NCBI RefSeq assembly: GCF_001938985.1 | Contig: NZ_MKIN01000024.1 | Span: 248,407-312,406 of the forward strand | Reading direction: 5' to 3' | Source: Gillisella taibaishanensis | GTDB taxonomy: Bacteria > Pseudomonadota > Alphaproteobacteria > Rhizobiales > Rhizobiaceae | Length of the DNA: 64,000 nucleotides | Part shown: piece after piece, positions 17,586 through 26,440 of the stretch | How the letters are laid out: every line of letters starts with the position of its first letter | How positions within the stretch are numbered: position 1 is the stretch's first letter | Notes under the pieces: model-generated | Seen by the model: only the letters and a program-made list of their open reading frames with translations | Told to the model about the DNA's origin: nothing | The model's database searches: none | Program-made: the position numbers and the translations under genes

Positions 17586-18662
17586 TCAAGTGCTACAGAT
17601 CAAATTACTCAGGTCGGCATCACCGGCATAGCACTCGAAGATCGCCACGGTGCGATCCCGGATCTTTGCCGGGATCAGTTTCGCCCGGTAGGCAAGGCTT
17701 TTGTCTGACAAGGCGGGATCGGTCGTGCGTTCTTGGGCCAGGGCATCGGCGATGGCGGCTACATTGGCCCGATCTCGACCTACGAAATCGGCAATTTTCT
17801 GGGCGACAATACCGGGGTCGCCGAGGAGATCCGTCTCGCGGGAAATCCAGAGAGGTTTTACCGCGCCGCATGCCTCGGTTTTTTGCCAGGTCGCCAGCCA
17901 TTGCGCGGTTCTTACAGCATGCGCATCGACCAGCAGGTCCAGGCGTTGGTCGAACGGCAATTGCTGATACACGCCCGGCAATCCGTCCTCGAAGAAGCTT
18001 TCGCCTTTGCCAGTATCCCGGGCGCGAGACTGCATGAGTGCATCGTCAAGCACGATCAGCGACACCAGAAAATTGCCGGTGACCACGATAGGGCGCAGGC
18101 CGTAAAGGGCGATCTGCTTTGCGGTAAAGGGCGTGCATGCCAATGGATGCTGGGCGAGCGATCCTTTGGCGTCGAGACCGTTGCGCTGCAAGGCAAGTTC
18201 GTCCAATCCGCTGGCGCTGAGATTAGCGCCGAGCAGCGATGCGGAATAGTCGGAATAGGCCGTGGATATGAGATGCGCGGGCCTTAGACCAAGGGCCCGG
18301 CGGACGGCACCGCCAAGGCTGGAGGCGACCGCTCCGGGTGTGTCGGCCACGAGGATATTGAGCACATCAGCTTTGTTGGCAGTCAGTCGGGCTCGCAGGA
18401 CTGTTTCGGCAAATTCGCCTGGGCGCAGTGTGCGGTCGGCGGTGATGCCATATCCTTCGACCGGTAGAAAGAAGGGATGGACATGCGAGAGGGCGACCGT
18501 CGTTTCCTTGCGATCGTCGGGTGCCATTTTTGCAAGGAAGGCATTTCCCATCCAGCAGGCGGTCTGAACGTCGGGCATGCAGGACAGAATCTGCATGAAA
18601 TGAGCGATGTCTTCGGGCTGGACGGCCTGCTCGCAGGAACTGGTTTTGATATGCACATTCAT
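17586..18662 (-). CDS. Sulfotransferase-like protein
   Basis: 358-residue protein without signal peptide. The central part (LRPIVVTGNFLVSLIVLDDAL, then DQRLDLLVDAHAVRTAQWLATWQK and KPLWISRETDLLGDPGIVAQKIADFVG) follows the pattern of bacterial PAPS-dependent sulfotransferases, where an R-x-I/V-V-x-x-N strand, a W-rich helix and a closing helix contact the nucleotide. The usual first PSB loop (KSGTT-like) is replaced by ISTAYSDYSAS, so catalytic competence is uncertain. Start ATG 18662 has GGAG eight bases upstream; the frame runs to 18707. The substrate is unknown. It is transcribed alone, convergent with the DUF2778 pair. Confidence 0.55.
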   Translation of the reverse strand: MNVHIKTSSCEQAVQPEDIAHFMQILSCMPDVQTACWMGNAFLAKMAPDDRKETTVALSHVHPFFLPVEGYGITADRTLRPGEFAETVLRARLTANKADVLNILVADTPGAVASSLGGAVRRALGLRPAHLISTAYSDYSASLLGANLSASGLDELALQRNGLDAKGSLAQHPLACTPFTAKQIALYGLRPIVVTGNFLVSLIVLDDALMQSRARDTGKGESFFEDGLPGVYQQLPFDQRLDLLVDAHAVRTAQWLATWQKTEACGAVKPLWISRETDLLGDPGIVAQKIADFVGRDRANVAAIADALAQERTTDPALSDKSLAYRAKLIPAKIRDRTVAIFECYAGDADLSNLICST

Positions 18663-18846
18663 GATGCAGGCTCCACGCTTCGCCAACCGGACGAATAAAT
18701 ACAACAATTATTAGCTATAACTATTGCCGCAAGCTTGCGCGAATGTGGAGCGAGATCGCTTATGTCAGTTCATGGGTGACGACGAAGGGCGGGCTATGAT
18801 GGCGGCGCGCTCTGTCTTGGCAGAGCCGTCTTACCATCCTGACCGC

Positions 18847-19677
18847 TTATGATCTGCGTTCGAATCGCTTGGCATCCTGCCAAAGCGCTTCCATCCGCTC
18901 CAGCGTCGCTTCATCCAGGCTCTCGCCCTCACTTGTCAGCATCTTTTCGATATGGGCGAAGCGACGGCGGAATTTCACATTGGTGCCGCGCAGGGCCTGT
19001 TCGGGATCGGCTTTGACGTGGCGGCCGATATTGACGAGGGCAAAGAGCAGATCGCCTAACTCGTCGCTGATCTTTGCTTCGTTGCCGCCCTGCAAGGCCT
19101 CGCGCAATTCACCGATTTCCTCCTCGATCTTGTCGAGGATCGGCTCAGCCTTATCCCAGTCGAAGCCGACCTTGGCCGCCTGCTCCTGCAGCTTGACGGC
19201 CTCCGTCAGTGCCGGAAAGCTTCGCTGCACCGAGCCGAGATGGCCGGCATTCAACACCTCGGCAATGCCACGCGATGAACGCCGCTCAGCCCGTTCCTGC
19301 TTTTCCTGGCGTTTGATCGCGTCCCATTGCAGCTTGACGGCTTCTGGCGTATCGGCCTCAGAGCGGGCAAACACATGCGGATGGCGACGGATCATCTTGC
19401 GGGTAATGGCTTCCACCACGTCGCCAAAGGAAAAGAGCCCGGCCTCTTCGGCGATCCGGGCATGAAACACCACCTGCAGCAGCAGATCGCCCAGTTCGTC
19501 GCATAGATCATCCGGATCGTTGCGCTCGATGGCATCGGCCACTTCATAGGCTTCTTCCAGCGTGTAGGGCTTGATGGTCTCGAAGGTCTGGACGATGTCC
19601 CAGGGGCAGCCGGTCTGCGGGTCGCGCAACGCCGCCATGATGTCGATCAGTTGGGCGATATCCTTGGAAGGCTGCAT
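18847..19677 (-). CDS. mazG: Nucleoside triphosphate pyrophosphohydrolase MazG
   Basis: 276-residue all-alpha NTP pyrophosphatase that hydrolyses NTPs and dNTPs to monophosphate plus PPi. Two MazG repeats are seen: the N-terminal one with YTLEEAYEVADAI and ELGDLLLQVVFHA, and the C-terminal one with KIEEEIGELREAL and ELGDLLFALVNIGRH, both keeping the ExxE and ExxD metal ligands. Length is standard. It follows hfq-hflX in the usual rhizobial order (with accessory genes inserted here) but on the opposite strand. Confidence 0.96.
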   Translation of the reverse strand: MQPSKDIAQLIDIMAALRDPQTGCPWDIVQTFETIKPYTLEEAYEVADAIERNDPDDLCDELGDLLLQVVFHARIAEEAGLFSFGDVVEAITRKMIRRHPHVFARSEADTPEAVKLQWDAIKRQEKQERAERRSSRGIAEVLNAGHLGSVQRSFPALTEAVKLQEQAAKVGFDWDKAEPILDKIEEEIGELREALQGGNEAKISDELGDLLFALVNIGRHVKADPEQALRGTNVKFRRRFAHIEKMLTSEGESLDEATLERMEALWQDAKRFERRS

Positions 19678-19702
19678 GGGTATGTCCTAATAATTGGAAG
19701 GG

Positions 19703-20290
19703 TCAGTTCAGCGGAATGTCGTTGCCGCTCTTGCTGGACTGGTATCGGGAGGAAAGGTCGCCGTAGAGACCGCGGATCTTCTGGGACTGCGCGAGCAGCG
19801 CGCCGCGCACAGCGTCATCTTCTACTTCGATCATTTCTTCGATGGCAAAGCTGTTCCAGAAGGCATTCTGCTTGCGATAGCCGCCGGGCTCGAGCCCGAA
19901 TACTTCCTTGAGGATCTTCAAGTCGTGGGGAATGGCAAAGGCATCGCGGCTGTCTTCATGGCTGAAGAAATAGTAGAAATTATCAAAACCCGCCCAGGTG
20001 ATCGCCGACATGCACATGGTGCAGGGTTCGTGCGTGGAGAGGAAGATCAGCTCCGATGTCGCGGGTCGCTCGCCGAGTTCGTAGAACCGCTTTAAGGTAT
20101 GGACTTCGCCGTGCCAGAGCGGATTTTCAAGCTCATTGTTGGTCTCGGCCAGCACCAACGATAGATCGGATTTGCGCAGGATGGCAGCGCCGAATATCTT
20201 GTTGCCGCCGGCAACGCCCTGCTCGGTCAGCGGGATGATATCCTTTTCGATGACGTCGAGCAGCCGGGAGGTGAGACTTTGATCGGGCAT
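19703..20290 (-). CDS. Nucleoside/nucleobase deaminase family protein
   Basis: 195-residue zinc-dependent deaminase of the cytidine/deoxycytidylate deaminase superfamily. Zinc ligands and proton shuttle are present as WHGEVHTL (HxE) and HEPCTMCMSAI (PCxxC). The C-terminal extension (GLEPGGYRKQNAFWNSFAIEEMI) resembles guanine-deaminase or fungal-type cytosine-deaminase relatives, so the substrate is open. The frame extends to 20320, but ATG 20290 has GGAG nine bases upstream. It lies 25 bases upstream of mazG and is probably cotranscribed with it, which would group two nucleotide-hygiene functions. Confidence 0.88.
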   Translation of the reverse strand: MPDQSLTSRLLDVIEKDIIPLTEQGVAGGNKIFGAAILRKSDLSLVLAETNNELENPLWHGEVHTLKRFYELGERPATSELIFLSTHEPCTMCMSAITWAGFDNFYYFFSHEDSRDAFAIPHDLKILKEVFGLEPGGYRKQNAFWNSFAIEEMIEVEDDAVRGALLAQSQKIRGLYGDLSSRYQSSKSGNDIPLN

Positions 20291-20480
20291 GGCGGTGATC
20301 TCCGGGAATCGTGTCTGCATTTAGCGGCAAGCCTTGGCCAAGGAAAAGCCCACGAAGGCGATTCAGGGAAAATTGTCAGTGCCGGGTTGGTTTTGCTCCG
20401 ATCCGCAGATGCGCTAGCAAAGAAATATCCGCGCCATGATGCCGGCAGATTCCTGTTTCTTCATGCGCGGCTGGGTTTTT

Positions 20481-21971
20481 ATGATAATGAGAGCCAAACT
20501 AGGGAATAGGCGTTTGACGATCGATACGGACAAGCTGGCAGTCTTTCCGGCCTTTTTTCGCGTTTCCGGCGCGAAACTGGCCGTTTTTGGCGATGGCGAT
20601 GAAGCTTTCGCTAAGGCCCGTCTTATTGCCAATACGTCCGCACGCATCATCGCATTCACGCAGGCCCCGGAACCCGCCTATCAGACCTTTCTCGCGCGCC
20701 GTAACATCGAGACCGATCAGCGCCCATTTTCCGCCGATGTGCTTGATGGCATCACATTGGTCTTTGCGGCCACCGGCGATGGTGCGACCGACAGAACGAT
20801 TGTCGAAACCGCCCGGGCGCTGAAAATTCCGGCCAATGCCGTCGACCAGCCCGATTATTGCGATTTCTATACGCCTGCGCTCGTTAACCGTGCGCCGATT
20901 GCCGTGGCCATCGGCACGGAGGGCGTCGGCCCGGTTCTCGCGCAGATGATCCGCGCCGGCATCGACCGGCAATTGCCGCGCTCGCTCGGCCGTCTTGGCC
21001 GGCTCGCCAATAGCTACCGCCGTGCTGTTGACCGACTTGTGCCGCGCGGCGTCTCGCGCCGGCTGTTCTGGCGGTCGTTCTTCCAGGGTGAAGTGGCCGA
21101 TGCCATGGAAAAGGGCGATGTGAAATTTGCCCGTCGGCAGGCGACGAAGTTGCTGAAGACGGCAGCCTCTGCAACTCCCGAAGGCCGGATCTTTCTGGTC
21201 GGGGCCGGGCCGGGCGCCGAGGACCTGCTGACATTGCGCGCGCATCGGCTGATGATGGAGGCCGACGCCATCGTTTATGACGCGCTGGTGCCGCAGGCTG
21301 TAGTCGATATGGGGCGGCGCGATGCGGACCGCATTCCCGTGGGCAAGCGTAAGGGCTGTCATTCCAAATCGCAGAGCGAGATCAATGATCTGCTTGTTTC
21401 GCTCGGGCGGGAGGGCAAGCGCGTCGTGCGGCTGAAATCCGGCGATCCCTTGATTTTCGGCCGGGCCGGCGAGGAAATGGCAGCGTTGCGCGATGCCGGC
21501 ATTGCCTATGAAATCGTGCCGGGCGTGACATCCGCCCTGGCGGCTGCGGCTGATTTCGAATTGCCGCTGACGCTGCGCGGCGTCTCGTCCTCCCTGGTCT
21601 TTACGACCGGCCACGATCTGACCGGCGATGTGCTGCCCGACTGGGCGCGGCTGGCGCTGTCCGGCGCAACGGTCGCCGTCTATATGGGTCGCACGGTGGC
21701 GGCCTCCGTCGCCGAGCGGCTGATGGCGGGTGGCCTGGCGGAAGACACGACAGTGGCCGTGGTTGAAAATGCCGGGCGCGGCGATCGCCGCCTGCTGCAC
21801 GGCACCTTGAAGGAATTGCCTGGCCTTGAGGCAAGAACCGAATTGACGGGGCCTGTCATGGTGATTATCGGCGATGCAGTTGCCGGTGCGAATTTCGAGA
21901 AGTCCATGCCATTGGGTGAGAGGGCAAGTGCTCCTGCCGTGGTGGACGAACAGACGATGATGAGGGTTTGA
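20481..21971 (+). CDS. cysG: Siroheme synthase (CysG, trifunctional)
   Basis: About 496 residues. The N-terminal half is the NAD-dependent precorrin-2 dehydrogenase/ferrochelatase (LAVFPAFFRVSGAKLAVFGDGDEA, ATGDGATDR, NAVDQPDYCDFYTPALV); the C-terminal half is SAM-dependent uroporphyrinogen III methyltransferase (IFLVGAGPGAEDLLTLRA, PVGKRKGCHSKSQ, RLKSGDPLIFGRAGEE, EIVPGVTSALAAAA). It makes siroheme for the sulfite reductase encoded two genes downstream. The start is uncertain: frame open from 20436, ATG at 20481 and 20487, and a TTG at 20514 behind AGGGAATAGG. It heads the sulfite-assimilation operon. Confidence 0.95.
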   Translation: MIMRAKLGNRRLTIDTDKLAVFPAFFRVSGAKLAVFGDGDEAFAKARLIANTSARIIAFTQAPEPAYQTFLARRNIETDQRPFSADVLDGITLVFAATGDGATDRTIVETARALKIPANAVDQPDYCDFYTPALVNRAPIAVAIGTEGVGPVLAQMIRAGIDRQLPRSLGRLGRLANSYRRAVDRLVPRGVSRRLFWRSFFQGEVADAMEKGDVKFARRQATKLLKTAASATPEGRIFLVGAGPGAEDLLTLRAHRLMMEADAIVYDALVPQAVVDMGRRDADRIPVGKRKGCHSKSQSEINDLLVSLGREGKRVVRLKSGDPLIFGRAGEEMAALRDAGIAYEIVPGVTSALAAAADFELPLTLRGVSSSLVFTTGHDLTGDVLPDWARLALSGATVAVYMGRTVAASVAERLMAGGLAEDTTVAVVENAGRGDRRLLHGTLKELPGLEARTELTGPVMVIIGDAVAGANFEKSMPLGERASAPAVVDEQTMMRV

Positions 21972-21973
21972 CG

Positions 21974-22288
21974 ATGGCAGAGAAAGTCTTGACCGCCAAC
22001 CGCCTGGGCGACGGCATCGCCGTCTGGCTCGATGCCTCGGGCCAGTGGGTGGAAGACCTGCAGTCGGCGCTGGTCGCCCGCCATGCCGAAGCCGTCGAGG
22101 CGCTGGAAGCAACCGGCAAGCGCGACTTCGCCGGCAATCTCGTGGTTGACGTCGCTGTCGTCGATGTGGAAGAGCGCGACGGCAAGCTTTGGCCGCTGCG
22201 CCTGCGCGAGCGCATCCGCGCCGCCGGACCGACCATTGCCTATGCGGATGGACACGGTCATGCCGACCCCGATTTCGTTGCCGTCTAA
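21974..22288 (+). CDS. DUF2849 protein of the sulfite reductase cluster
   Basis: 104-residue soluble protein beginning AEKVLTANRLGDGIAVWLD, with WVEDLQSALVAR and VVDVEERDGKLWPLRLRERIRA; this is the DUF2849 family, found almost only between cysG and sulfite reductase genes in Alphaproteobacteria. Function is not established; genomic context implies a role in sulfite reduction. ATG 21974 follows the cysG stop by two bases. Confidence 0.9.
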   Translation: MAEKVLTANRLGDGIAVWLDASGQWVEDLQSALVARHAEAVEALEATGKRDFAGNLVVDVAVVDVEERDGKLWPLRLRERIRAAGPTIAYADGHGHADPDFVAV

Positions 22289-22290
22289 AG

Positions 22291-22330
22291 TTTGTCAGGG
22301 AAAAGTGGAAGACGGTTTTCCCGAAGACAA
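22291..22330. repeat. Rhizobial REP-like palindrome before cysI
   Basis: GGGAAAA (22298-22304) pairs with TTTTCCC (22316-22322), extended by TTTGTC and GACAA outer arms. The layout matches the rhizobial intergenic palindromes seen also at 17483-17525 (shared GTG..A..CGGTTTTC core). It lies between the DUF2849 stop and cysI inside an otherwise tight operon, where it could act as an mRNA-processing or attenuation hairpin. Confidence 0.6.
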
Positions 22331-22403
22331 GCGAAAACAAGAAAAGCTAAGAGTGTGTCTGGTTCAATTGAAACCCGGCAGACTTTAGGGCCTGAGGACA
22401 GAC

Positions 22404-24077
22404 ATGTATCGTTACGATGAATTCGACCACGCCTTTGTCGCCGCCCGGGTGGACCAGTTCCGCGATCAGGTGGCGCGCCGGCTGTCCGGTGAGTTGGCCG
22501 AGGATGCCTTCAAGCCGCTCAGGCTGATGAATGGCGTTTATCTGCAGCTTCATGCCTACATGCTGCGCGTCGCCATTCCCTATGGCACGCTGAATGCTCG
22601 GCAGATGCGGATGCTGGCCCATGTGGCGCGCAAATATGACCGTGGCTATGGCCATTTCACCACCCGCCAGAACATCCAGTATAACTGGCCGAAACTTTCG
22701 GATACGCCCGACATTCTCAAGGAACTCGCAAGCGTCGAAATGCACGCGATCCAAACCTCGGGCAACTGTATCCGCAACGTCACCGCAGACCACTTTGCTG
22801 GCGCTGCCCAGGACGAAGTGGCCGATCCGCGACCCTATGCCGAAATCCTGCGGCAGTGGTCCTCGGTCCATCCGGAATTTTCCTTCCTGCCGCGCAAGTT
22901 CAAGATTGCCGTGACCGGCGCCGAGCGCGACCGCGCCGCCATTCAGGTGCATGACATCGGTCTGCATGTGAAGAAGGATGAGGCCGGCAAGCTCGGCTTT
23001 GCCGTCTATGTCGGTGGTGGTCAGGGCCGCACGCCGATGATTGCCAAGAAGATCAAGGATTTCCTGCCCGAAGAGGACATGCTGTCCTACATCACCGCCA
23101 TCGTGCGGGTGTATAACCTGCATGGCCGGCGCGACAACAAGTACAAGGCGCGCATCAAGATCCTCGTGCATGAGACCGGCACGGAAGAACTGACCCGTCA
23201 GATCGATGCCGAATTCGCGTCGCTGAAGGATAGCCAGTTGAAGCTGCCGGAAGGCGATATCCGCGCCATCGAAAGCTACTTCGCCCTGCCGGACCTGCCG
23301 CAGCGCCCGGAAGGCTGGGAAATTCTGGCCAAGGCCAAGAAGGCCGATCCGGCCTTTGCCACTTGGCTCGCGCAGAATGTGCAGCCGCACAAGAACCCGG
23401 ACTACGGCATGGTCACCGTGTCGCTAAAGCCGATTGGCGGCACCCCCGGCGATGCCAGCGACGAGCAGATGGATTTGGTCGCCGATCTCGCCGAGCGCTA
23501 CGGCTTTGACGAAATCCGCGTCAGCCACGAGCAGAACCTGATCTTGCCGCATGTGGCGCTGGCCGATCTGCCGGCGCTTCACGAAGCGCTCTCCGGCGCC
23601 AAGCTCGCCACTGCCAATGCCGGCCTGATTACCGATATCATTGCCTGTCCCGGGCTGGACTATTGTGCGCTGGCCAACGCCCGCGCGATTCCTGTCGCCC
23701 AGGCGATTTCCTCGCGCTTCGGTTCCCAGGCCCGTCAAGCCGAGATCGGCGAGTTGAAGATCAAGATCTCCGGCTGCATCAATGCCTGCGGCCATCACCA
23801 TGTCGGTCATATCGGTCTGTTGGGTGTGGAAAAGAAGGGTGCTGAGCTTTATCAGATCACCCTTGGCGGCTCCGGCGACGAGCATTCCTCGATCGGTGAA
23901 ATCATCGGCCGTGGCTTCGAGCCGGAAAAAGTGACGGATGCGGTGGAAACCGTAGTCGATACCTATCTGGGCCTGCGCCTCGATCCGAAGGAAACCTTCC
24001 TCGAAGCCTATCGCCGTGTGGGGCCAAAGCCCTTCAAGGAAGCCCTGTATGGCGGCGCTGCTGCCGAAGCCGCCTGA
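22404..24077 (+). CDS. cysI: Sulfite reductase hemoprotein (nitrite/sulfite reductase family)
   Basis: 557-residue siroheme/4Fe-4S enzyme reducing sulfite to sulfide with six electrons. Two ferredoxin-like half repeats are seen; GHFTTRQNIQYNW and TSGNCIRNVTADHF are substrate/siroheme-site landmarks, and the cluster ligands are CPGLDYC and CINACGHHHVGHIG (CxxxxxC ... CxxxC). Electron supply is probably through ferredoxin from the Fpr gene downstream, not from a CysJ flavoprotein, as none is present. The ATG start at 22404 follows a REP-like palindrome. Confidence 0.95.
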   Translation: MYRYDEFDHAFVAARVDQFRDQVARRLSGELAEDAFKPLRLMNGVYLQLHAYMLRVAIPYGTLNARQMRMLAHVARKYDRGYGHFTTRQNIQYNWPKLSDTPDILKELASVEMHAIQTSGNCIRNVTADHFAGAAQDEVADPRPYAEILRQWSSVHPEFSFLPRKFKIAVTGAERDRAAIQVHDIGLHVKKDEAGKLGFAVYVGGGQGRTPMIAKKIKDFLPEEDMLSYITAIVRVYNLHGRRDNKYKARIKILVHETGTEELTRQIDAEFASLKDSQLKLPEGDIRAIESYFALPDLPQRPEGWEILAKAKKADPAFATWLAQNVQPHKNPDYGMVTVSLKPIGGTPGDASDEQMDLVADLAERYGFDEIRVSHEQNLILPHVALADLPALHEALSGAKLATANAGLITDIIACPGLDYCALANARAIPVAQAISSRFGSQARQAEIGELKIKISGCINACGHHHVGHIGLLGVEKKGAELYQITLGGSGDEHSSIGEIIGRGFEPEKVTDAVETVVDTYLGLRLDPKETFLEAYRRVGPKPFKEALYGGAAAEAA

Positions 24078-24088
24078 GGAGCAGAACC

Positions 24089-24595
24089 ATGACCCGTATC
24101 TGGAAAGAAAATGGTTTTGCCGCGCAGGATCCCTGGGTTGAAGAAACCGAGGAGGTGAAGGCTGCGGACGGGCAGAAAGTTTTGCTGCCGCTCGACGCCT
24201 TCATCACCGCCGCCGAAGAGAGCAATGCTGTCGATCTCGGCGTTGTTATTGCGCCGGCTGACGATGTGACAAAGCTCAAGCCTTATCTCGACCGCATCGC
24301 CATCGTTGCGGTGAAGTTCCCGGCCTATAACGATGGCCGCGGCTTCAGCCACGCCTCGTTGGTGCGTGATCGGTTGGGCTATCAGGGCGAGGTGAGGGCG
24401 GTCGGCGATGTGCTGATCGACCAGATCCCCCTGATGCTGCGCACCGGCTTCGACAGCTTTGCCGTCACCAATGCCGTGGCGCTGAAGCGGCTGGAAGAAG
24501 GCCGTCTTCCCGGCATCGCCAACCATTACCAGCCTGCCGCCCGGCCGGCCGCTGAAGTCAGCGGCTATAGCTGGCGCCGCCGTTCAGCGTCTTGA
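24089..24595 (+). CDS. DUF934 protein of the sulfite reductase cluster
   Basis: 168-residue soluble protein with the DUF934 core: DLGVVIAPADDVTKLKPYLDRIAIVAVKFP, YNDGRGFSHASLVRDRLGYQGEVRAVGDVLIDQIPLMLRTGFDSF. The family is an auxiliary of unknown function linked to siroheme reductases and PAPS reductase. It starts 11 bases after cysI and completes the cysG-DUF2849-cysI-DUF934 operon. No cysH is present here. Confidence 0.92.
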   Translation: MTRIWKENGFAAQDPWVEETEEVKAADGQKVLLPLDAFITAAEESNAVDLGVVIAPADDVTKLKPYLDRIAIVAVKFPAYNDGRGFSHASLVRDRLGYQGEVRAVGDVLIDQIPLMLRTGFDSFAVTNAVALKRLEEGRLPGIANHYQPAARPAAEVSGYSWRRRSAS

Positions 24596-24751
24596 GCCGA
24601 TGGCGACCTTGCCCCTTGCCGAGCGAAACTGTCGGTTGCACGCTTTGCCCCCTCGGAAAAGCGTGCGCCGCTGCGGTTTATGATCGCATCCACGGATGGC
24701 CGCTGGTCATTTGTGGCAATTTCCAGTAACTGGCCGATAAGGCGGATAAAG

Positions 24752-24789
24752 CATGCCGAGACCCCTCCCGTTTGCGCGGCTCCGGCATG
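24752..24789 (+). promoter_or_regulatory. Hairpin in the fpr leader
   Basis: CATGCCG (24752-24758) and CGGCATG (24783-24789) are perfectly complementary, extending by AG/CT with a one-base bulge around a 22-24 base loop, ending 23 bases before the fpr start. It is not followed by a T-run, so it is more likely a regulatory or stability structure than a terminator. The rest of the gap 24596-24812 shows nothing else I can name. Confidence 0.3.
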
Positions 24790-24812
24790 AGATGTGAAGG
24801 ATCTGAACGCTG

Positions 24813-25625
24813 ATGAATGCTCCCGTCAAAACCGATAATGCCGAACTGATCGTTCCGGAAGGCGTCTATGCCGAAACGGTGCTGAGCGTCACGCATTATA
24901 CCGACCACCTGTTCCGCTTCCGGATGACCCGGCCGGCCGGCTTCCGCTTCCGCTCCGGCGAGTTTGCGATGATCGGCTTGATGGTCGAGGGCAAACCGCT
25001 CTACCGCGCCTATTCGATCGCCAGCCCTTCCTGGGACGAGGAACTGGAATTCTTCTCGATCAAGGTGCCGAACGGCCCGCTGACGCAGCATCTGCAGCGC
25101 ATCCAGCCAGGCGACCGCGTGCTGATGCGCAAGAAGCCGACCGGTACACTGGTTCTCGACGCGCTCACACCGGGCAAGCGGCTCTACATGTTCTCGACCG
25201 GCACTGGCATCGCGCCTTTTGCCAGCCTGATCCGCGACCCCGAGACCTATGAAAAGTTCGAGGAAGTCATCCTCACCCATACCTGCCGCGACGTGGCCGA
25301 GCTGAAATACGGCTTCGACCTTGCGGCCGAGATCAAGGGTGACGAGATGCTGAGCGAAATCGTCGGCGACAAGCTGAAGCATTACGCCACCGCCACCCGC
25401 GAAGACTACCCCTTCACGGGCCGGATCACCGACCTGATCGAAAACGGCAAGCTGTTTGCCGATCTAGGTGTGCCAGCACTCAACCCCGAAATCGACCGGG
25501 CAATGATCTGCGGCTCGACCGCGATGCTGAAGGACACCAAGGCTCTGCTGGAACAGGCGGGCCTGACCGAAGGCGCCAATAATAAACCGGCGGAATTTGT
25601 GATCGAGCGGGCTTTCGTCGGCTGA
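24813..25625 (+). CDS. fpr: Ferredoxin--NADP reductase
   Basis: 270-residue FAD enzyme exchanging electrons between NADPH and ferredoxin/flavodoxin. FAD site YRAYSIASPSW, NADP site MFSTGTGIAPFASL, CGSTAMLKD, and a C-terminal FVIERAFVG with the aromatic residue near the end typical of the bacterial subclass. The neighbouring sulfite reductase suggests it recycles ferredoxin for sulfite reduction; in other bacteria Fpr also serves oxidative stress. A 217-base gap with a leader hairpin implies its own promoter. Confidence 0.95.
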   Translation: MNAPVKTDNAELIVPEGVYAETVLSVTHYTDHLFRFRMTRPAGFRFRSGEFAMIGLMVEGKPLYRAYSIASPSWDEELEFFSIKVPNGPLTQHLQRIQPGDRVLMRKKPTGTLVLDALTPGKRLYMFSTGTGIAPFASLIRDPETYEKFEEVILTHTCRDVAELKYGFDLAAEIKGDEMLSEIVGDKLKHYATATREDYPFTGRITDLIENGKLFADLGVPALNPEIDRAMICGSTAMLKDTKALLEQAGLTEGANNKPAEFVIERAFVG

Positions 25626-25723
25626 TCGCGAAGTGCTAGATTTGCACCTGTCCGTCCCCTGTGGCCGCTGATGTCGCAGGGGACGTTTTCGTTTTGGATA
25701 AGTGAGCAGCCAGGGAGGGCATC

Positions 25724-26428
25724 ATGACCACGGAAAAAGTCGCGATCATTACGGCAGGCGGCAGCGGCATGGGCGCGGAATGTGCCAAGCGGCTCGCAGC
25801 CGATGGCTATAAGGTCGCGATCCTGTCTTCTTCCGGCAAGGGCGAGGCGCTGGCCGAAGAACTCGGCGGTATCGGCGTCACCGGCTCGAACCAGTCCAAT
25901 GACGATCTGAAGAGACTGGTCGATGCCACGATGGAGACAAGGGGCAGGGTGGATGTGCTGGTCAACAGTGCCGGCCACGGACCGCGTGCCCCGATCATCG
26001 AGATCACCGATGAGCAATGGCACACGGGCATGGACGTCTATCTGATGAATGTCATACGCCCCGTGCGGCTGGTCACGCCGATCATGCAACAGCAGAAGGC
26101 TGGCGCCATCGTCAATATTTCCACAGCCTGGGCGTTCGAGCCTTCATCGATGTTTCCGACCTCGGCTGTATTCCGGGCTGGCCTTGCCGCCTACACCAAA
26201 ATTTTTGCCGATACCTATGCTGGCGACAATATCCGCATCAACAATGTCCTCCCCGGCTGGATCGATAGCCTGCCCGCCGCTGAAGAGCGCCGCGCCGCCG
26301 TGCCAATGCAGCGCTATGGCACAAGTGCTGAGATTGCGGCCACGGTGGCCTTCTTGGCTTCGGAAGGTGCAGGTTACATTACCGGGCAGAATATCAAGGT
26401 CGACGGCGGCCTGACCCGTTCGGTCTAA
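25724..26428 (+). CDS. SDR family protein with altered catalytic residues
   Basis: 234-residue Rossmann-fold protein. Nucleotide-binding TAGGSGMG (10-17), NSAGHG (81-86) and the C-terminal GYITGQNIKVDGG are typical classical SDR motifs. The catalytic YxxxK, however, reads SAVFR (Ser147, Arg151) within a well-aligned FPTSAVFRAGLAAYTK helix, so both the active-site tyrosine and lysine are replaced. It may be a non-canonical enzyme or a binding-only homologue. AGGGAGG lies just before the ATG. It stands alone between fpr and rlpA. Confidence 0.85.
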   Translation: MTTEKVAIITAGGSGMGAECAKRLAADGYKVAILSSSGKGEALAEELGGIGVTGSNQSNDDLKRLVDATMETRGRVDVLVNSAGHGPRAPIIEITDEQWHTGMDVYLMNVIRPVRLVTPIMQQQKAGAIVNISTAWAFEPSSMFPTSAVFRAGLAAYTKIFADTYAGDNIRINNVLPGWIDSLPAAEERRAAVPMQRYGTSAEIAATVAFLASEGAGYITGQNIKVDGGLTRSV

Positions 26429-26440
26429 ATCGCCCCGATT

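Noticed and set aside
20499..22340. 613-residue minus-strand frame over cysG and DUF2849
   Set aside because: Antisense shadow of the clearly recognised CysG; histidine/arginine-rich composition typical of antisense frames.
24596..24812. Leader hairpin of fpr as a terminator of the cys operon
   Set aside because: The stem is not followed by a T-run and is only 23 bases from the fpr start.
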